Positions 8,412-10,578 of a stretch of 10,578 nucleotides of DNA are shown here, piece after piece. Within the stretch, counting starts at the first letter, position 1; each line of letters opens with the position of its first letter. Source of the stretch: Lachnospiraceae bacterium UBA2860 (GTDB lineage: Bacteria > Bacillota > Clostridia > Lachnospirales > Lachnospiraceae); NCBI GenBank assembly GCA_002350625.1, contig DEFE01000031.1:19691-30268 (forward strand), read 5' to 3'. Below the pieces are notes generated by a model, which was not told where the DNA came from, searched no databases, and saw only the letters and a program-made list of their open reading frames with translations. Both the position numbers and the translations under genes were made by a program.

Positions 8412-8447
8412 GAGTTTCATCCTAGCACAGCGGCCGCGGCCTGCCAA
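8412..8447 (-). promoter_or_regulatory. Predicted sigma-70-type promoter of the pilus operon
   Basis: The -35 box TTGGCA is at 8447-8442. It is followed by exactly 17 bp and a -10 box TAGGAT at 8424-8419, preceded by TGC, which makes an extended -10 element. Transcription would start near 8412, giving a leader of about 124 nt before the pilin ATG with the intrinsic terminator inside it. No comparably good hexamer pair is visible between the terminator and the pilin start. This is a motif reading only; the spacer is very GC-rich, so chance matching is possible. Confidence 0.5.
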
Positions 8448-8460
8448 GCCGGCGCGCCTC

Positions 8461-8600
8461 ATGCGGTGTCACCCGCTGTCATCCGCTGTCATCTGTTGCC
8501 GTTCGCTGTCATCCACCGTCAGCTGCTGTCACCTGCTATCGCCTGCTGTCATCTGCTGCCATCCACTGTCAACTGTGATCGTCTGCGGTCACTTACTGTC
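8461..8600. repeat. Fourteen tandem degenerate 10-bp repeats between the VWA gene and the pilus promoter
   Basis: The plus strand reads as fourteen consecutive 10-mers with no insertion or deletion, consensus ATCYGCTGTC (minus strand GACAGCRGAT). The final C is present in all fourteen and the T before it in twelve; most units match 8-10 of 10 positions, the worst 6. The array begins right after the VWA stop codon (8604-8606) and ends 13 bp before the -35 box of the predicted pilus promoter. One unit is close to a helical turn, so a conserved core would face one side of the DNA. Function is unknown: it may be a phased protein-binding array, an unstructured purine-rich mRNA segment, or plain satellite DNA. 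Confidence 0.85.
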
Positions 8601-8603
8601 AGT

Positions 8604-10427
8604 TCATTTGCTCTCCTTATAAGTCTTCATTGCCCTGAGCAGGAACAGGAACTCCGCCTTGAAATCATTCTCCATGATCTCCGGGTCGTTCTTCAGGCGG
8701 TCGAAGATGCCCTCGAGCGTCGTCGTCCCTGCATAGGCGGAATCACGCATCACCATGCCCGCCTGCGCGACGCCGGCAGCCCAGGATGTGTCAGCATCCA
8801 TCTCCTCAGCGAGATCCTCCATGCTGACCGGATAGACCCAGAGCCTGCTCTCGTCCTCATCCGGATCCTTCGCGCGGATGTTGACCGCAAGGAGTTCTCC
8901 CGTAAGATCCGTCTCCTCTTCCGCCGCGTCTTCCTTCTCCTTGGCATATCTGGAGGAAACCTCCGGGATCTCGAAATCGGAATCCGCGGGGATGACCTCG
9001 TAGAGGACTGTCACTGTCTGGCCGGATCCGACTTCGCCGCCGTCCTTTGTGTCGTCCGCAAAATCCTCTGCCGCCATTTTCCTGTTCTCATAGCCGATGA
9101 GGCGGTATCCCTTCACCGTGTCCGGATTAAACTCGACCTGGAATTTCGTGTCTTTCGCTACCGTATAGACCGTCGAGAAGAATTCTGTGCTGAGCGCTCT
9201 CTCCGCTTCCCTCTCAGAGTCGATGTAGAAGTAGTTGCCATTTCCGTTGTCCGCCAGCGTCTCCATCGTCGTGTCCATGTAGTTGCCGCCGCCGAAGCCG
9301 AGGCAGGAGAAGAACACGCCGCTCTGTCTCTTTTCGCTGATCAGATCCTTGAGTCCCGCCTCCGAGGAGACGCCGACGTTGAAATCACCGTCCGTGCAGA
9401 GGATTACGCGGTTGTTGCCGCCCTTCACATAGTACTTCTCTGCAATTTCGTATGCCTTCTGAATGCCGCCCTCGCCCCAGGTAGAGCCCCAGGCTTCCAG
9501 CCGGTCGATCGCAGCCATGATCTCATCATGCTGATCGCCCGGCGCGCCTTCGAGCACGACCTCCTCGCTGCCGGCGTAGGTCACGATCGAGATTCTGTCC
9601 TTCGCGTCCAGACGGTCGACCAGATAGCCGAGCGACGTCTTGACGAGCGGCAGCTTGTCGAAGTCGAACATCGATCCGGATGTGTCGATCAGGAAGACAA
9701 TCTGGCTGCCGGCGTCCTCCTCGGCGATGCTCTCCGCGCGGATACCGACCTTAAGCAAAAGCGAATCCTCGTTCCACGGGCAGGGATTCAGTGTCGTCGT
9801 GACGCCGAATTTCTCGTCTCCCTCCGGCTCCTTGTAGTTGTAGGTGAAGTAGTTCATCATCTCCTCGATCCGGATCGCGGAATCGTCAATCCCCGCAAAA
9901 TAGGGATTCGCGTCGTAGGCGTACGGCTCGAGCAGCTTTCTTCTGAGCGAGGAATAAGAAGCCGTGTCCACATCCGCCCCGAAGGTCGAGAAGGGCTGCG
10001 TCTTTACGGATACAAAGCCCGACTCGTCGATCGCATGATAGTTCTCCCGCTGGAAATCCGCTTCTGGAAAATCCGAGAACACATCCCCGATGTCAGCGGT
10101 GTAGCTCAGCCCCGCTTCCGCCTCGACAGCCTCATAAGCGCCGTCATCCGTCGCCGCCTCCGCCTCTTCATACACCGCTGTCGGCGCTGTGGACTTTCCC
10201 CTCGCGCTTCCGGTGGTCAGCGTGTTGAAAGCGCCGGCGAAATCCACGTCTTCTTCAATGACCGCCATCCCGTTCCGGTAAAAATCTATATAAGCCTCCC
10301 CGACTTCGTTGATCCTCTTTTCAATCTCCTCATCCGTATACGTGACGGCCTCAGCGCCCTGCACCGTAAATCCGCCCTGCAGCATCATCGCCACCGCCAT
10401 AAGCCCTGCAAGTTTTCTTCTCCACAT
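8604..10427 (-). CDS. Secreted YfbK-like von Willebrand factor A domain protein
   Basis: 607 residues. The ATG at 10427 follows AAGGAGA at good spacing. Residues 1-25 are a signal peptide (near GAEA); there is no lipobox cysteine and no C-terminal anchor, so the protein is probably released or held non-covalently. Residues 146-200 match the conserved N-terminal YfbK segment (FSTFGADVDTASYS, then IRIEEMMNYF). The VWA domain spans about 242-420 with a complete MIDAS: D248, S250 and S252 in DTSGSM, T316 in GSTWGEGG and D346 in TDGDFNVG, so a divalent metal and an acidic ligand are expected. The C-terminal part (about 440-600) matches the DUF3520 region (GYRLIGYENR, then a tail ending LLRAMKTYKE). 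The biological role of this family is not settled. It lies upstream of the pilus genes in the same direction but is separated by a terminator, so joint function is only suggested. Confidence 0.92.
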   Translation of the reverse strand: MWRRKLAGLMAVAMMLQGGFTVQGAEAVTYTDEEIEKRINEVGEAYIDFYRNGMAVIEEDVDFAGAFNTLTTGSARGKSTAPTAVYEEAEAATDDGAYEAVEAEAGLSYTADIGDVFSDFPEADFQRENYHAIDESGFVSVKTQPFSTFGADVDTASYSSLRRKLLEPYAYDANPYFAGIDDSAIRIEEMMNYFTYNYKEPEGDEKFGVTTTLNPCPWNEDSLLLKVGIRAESIAEEDAGSQIVFLIDTSGSMFDFDKLPLVKTSLGYLVDRLDAKDRISIVTYAGSEEVVLEGAPGDQHDEIMAAIDRLEAWGSTWGEGGIQKAYEIAEKYYVKGGNNRVILCTDGDFNVGVSSEAGLKDLISEKRQSGVFFSCLGFGGGNYMDTTMETLADNGNGNYFYIDSEREAERALSTEFFSTVYTVAKDTKFQVEFNPDTVKGYRLIGYENRKMAAEDFADDTKDGGEVGSGQTVTVLYEVIPADSDFEIPEVSSRYAKEKEDAAEEETDLTGELLAVNIRAKDPDEDESRLWVYPVSMEDLAEEMDADTSWAAGVAQAGMVMRDSAYAGTTTLEGIFDRLKNDPEIMENDFKAEFLFLLRAMKTYKESK

Positions 10428-10510
10428 GATCGTTCTCCTTATTGATGTTGTTGTATCATCGGTTCCTTACCCATATAGACCGGAGCAGATTCCGGGCCGT
10501 CACAACATTT
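10428..10510. other. Short non-coding gap before the VWA gene
   Basis: These 83 bp lie between the probable end of an upstream gene and the VWA ATG. They contain the AAGGAGA ribosome binding site next to the start and a weak 5-bp inverted repeat (CCGGA/TCCGG at 10480-10495). TTGTGA and TATATG are present on the minus strand, but 22 bp apart, too far for a normal promoter. No terminator is visible, so read-through from the upstream gene is possible. Confidence 0.5.
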
Positions 10511-10578
10511 TTATTTTTTTTCTCCACGCAGCTTCCGCCATGCGTCCTCACCTCGCTCCTCTTGCTCCGCCTGCAGTC
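10511..10578 (-). CDS. Probable C-terminal end of an upstream gene (partial)
   Basis: A minus-strand frame enters at the window edge and runs 21 full codons to a TAA at 10513-10511. The peptide is highly charged (AEQEERGEDAW, then RKLRGEKK), as is common at the end of a cytoplasmic protein. It is in the same direction as the VWA gene and ends 83 bp before it. The stretch is too short to identify a family, and an open frame of this length can occur by chance. Confidence 0.4.
   Translation of the reverse strand, partial: LQAEQEERGEDAWRKLRGEKK

Noticed and set aside
8430..8458. NotI (GCGGCCGC) and AscI (GGCGCGCC) sites close together, as in a cloning linker
   Set aside because: They overlap the predicted promoter spacer and flank in natural-looking GC-rich DNA, with no vector sequence on either side; chance is adequate.
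8461..8600. CRISPR array
   Set aside because: The unit is only 10 bp, contiguous and without unique spacers; no cas genes are present.
8289..8606. Invertible promoter element controlling the pilus operon
   Set aside because: I found no pair of longer inverted repeats flanking the promoter; the only clear inverted repeat is the terminator stem itself.
8397..10445. A 682-codon open frame on the plus strand across the VWA gene
   Set aside because: It lies antisense to a gene with clear YfbK/VWA motifs and a good ribosome binding site. Its product is Arg/His/Leu-rich with no domain, as expected for a shadow frame in GC-rich DNA.
10480..10495. Inverted repeat CCGGA/TCCGG as a terminator of the upstream gene
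   Set aside because: Only 5 bp of stem and no T-run follows on the minus strand.
10450..10510. Promoter for the VWA gene (TTGTGA / TATATG with an upstream A-tract)
   Set aside because: The boxes are 22 bp apart and no pair with normal spacing is visible, so a promoter cannot be supported.

Overview
The window holds a surface-pilus locus from a GC-rich (by eye about 60% G+C) Gram-positive bacterium. All supported genes lie on the minus strand, so biological order runs from high to low coordinates. Sec signal peptides, C-terminal cell-wall sorting signals, a class C (pilin) sortase and AGGAG-type ribosome binding sites point to Bacillota. The style of the large adhesin and pilins suggests Clostridia such as Lachnospiraceae, but the taxon is an inference.

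Layout in transcription order. (1) 10578-10511: the probable last codons of an upstream gene. (2) 10427-8604: a secreted YfbK-like von Willebrand factor A protein with a MIDAS metal site. (3) 8603-8289: a 315-base gap holding three elements. These are fourteen tandem, degenerate 10-bp repeats in strict register; a good sigma-70-type promoter (TTGGCA, 17 bp, TAGGAT with an upstream TG); and a strong UUCG-loop intrinsic terminator lying between that promoter and the next gene. (4) 8288-6483: SpaH/EbpB-type backbone pilin. (5) 6486-5638: class C sortase, GTG start, overlapping the pilin stop. (6) 5644-4568: minor pilin, overlapping the sortase stop. (7) 4526 to beyond position 1: a giant adhesin of at least 1508 residues, open to the window edge and lacking its C-terminus here.

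How they work together. The sortase should join backbone pilins through the lysine of a VYPKN pilin motif, with the minor pilin as a basal or accessory subunit and the giant protein as a probable tip adhesin. The adhesin contains a three-repeat ricin-type beta-trefoil, which suggests carbohydrate binding. Genes 4 to 7 are overlapping or 41 bp apart and look like one operon.

The most interesting points are the promoter-terminator-operon arrangement (possible attenuation), the 14 x 10-bp repeat array just upstream of that promoter, the shared non-LPXTG sorting motif (LRTG / VRTG) of both pilins, and the trefoil inside the adhesin. No wholly new system is evident; this is a pilus locus with unusual regulatory DNA and an unusual adhesin.
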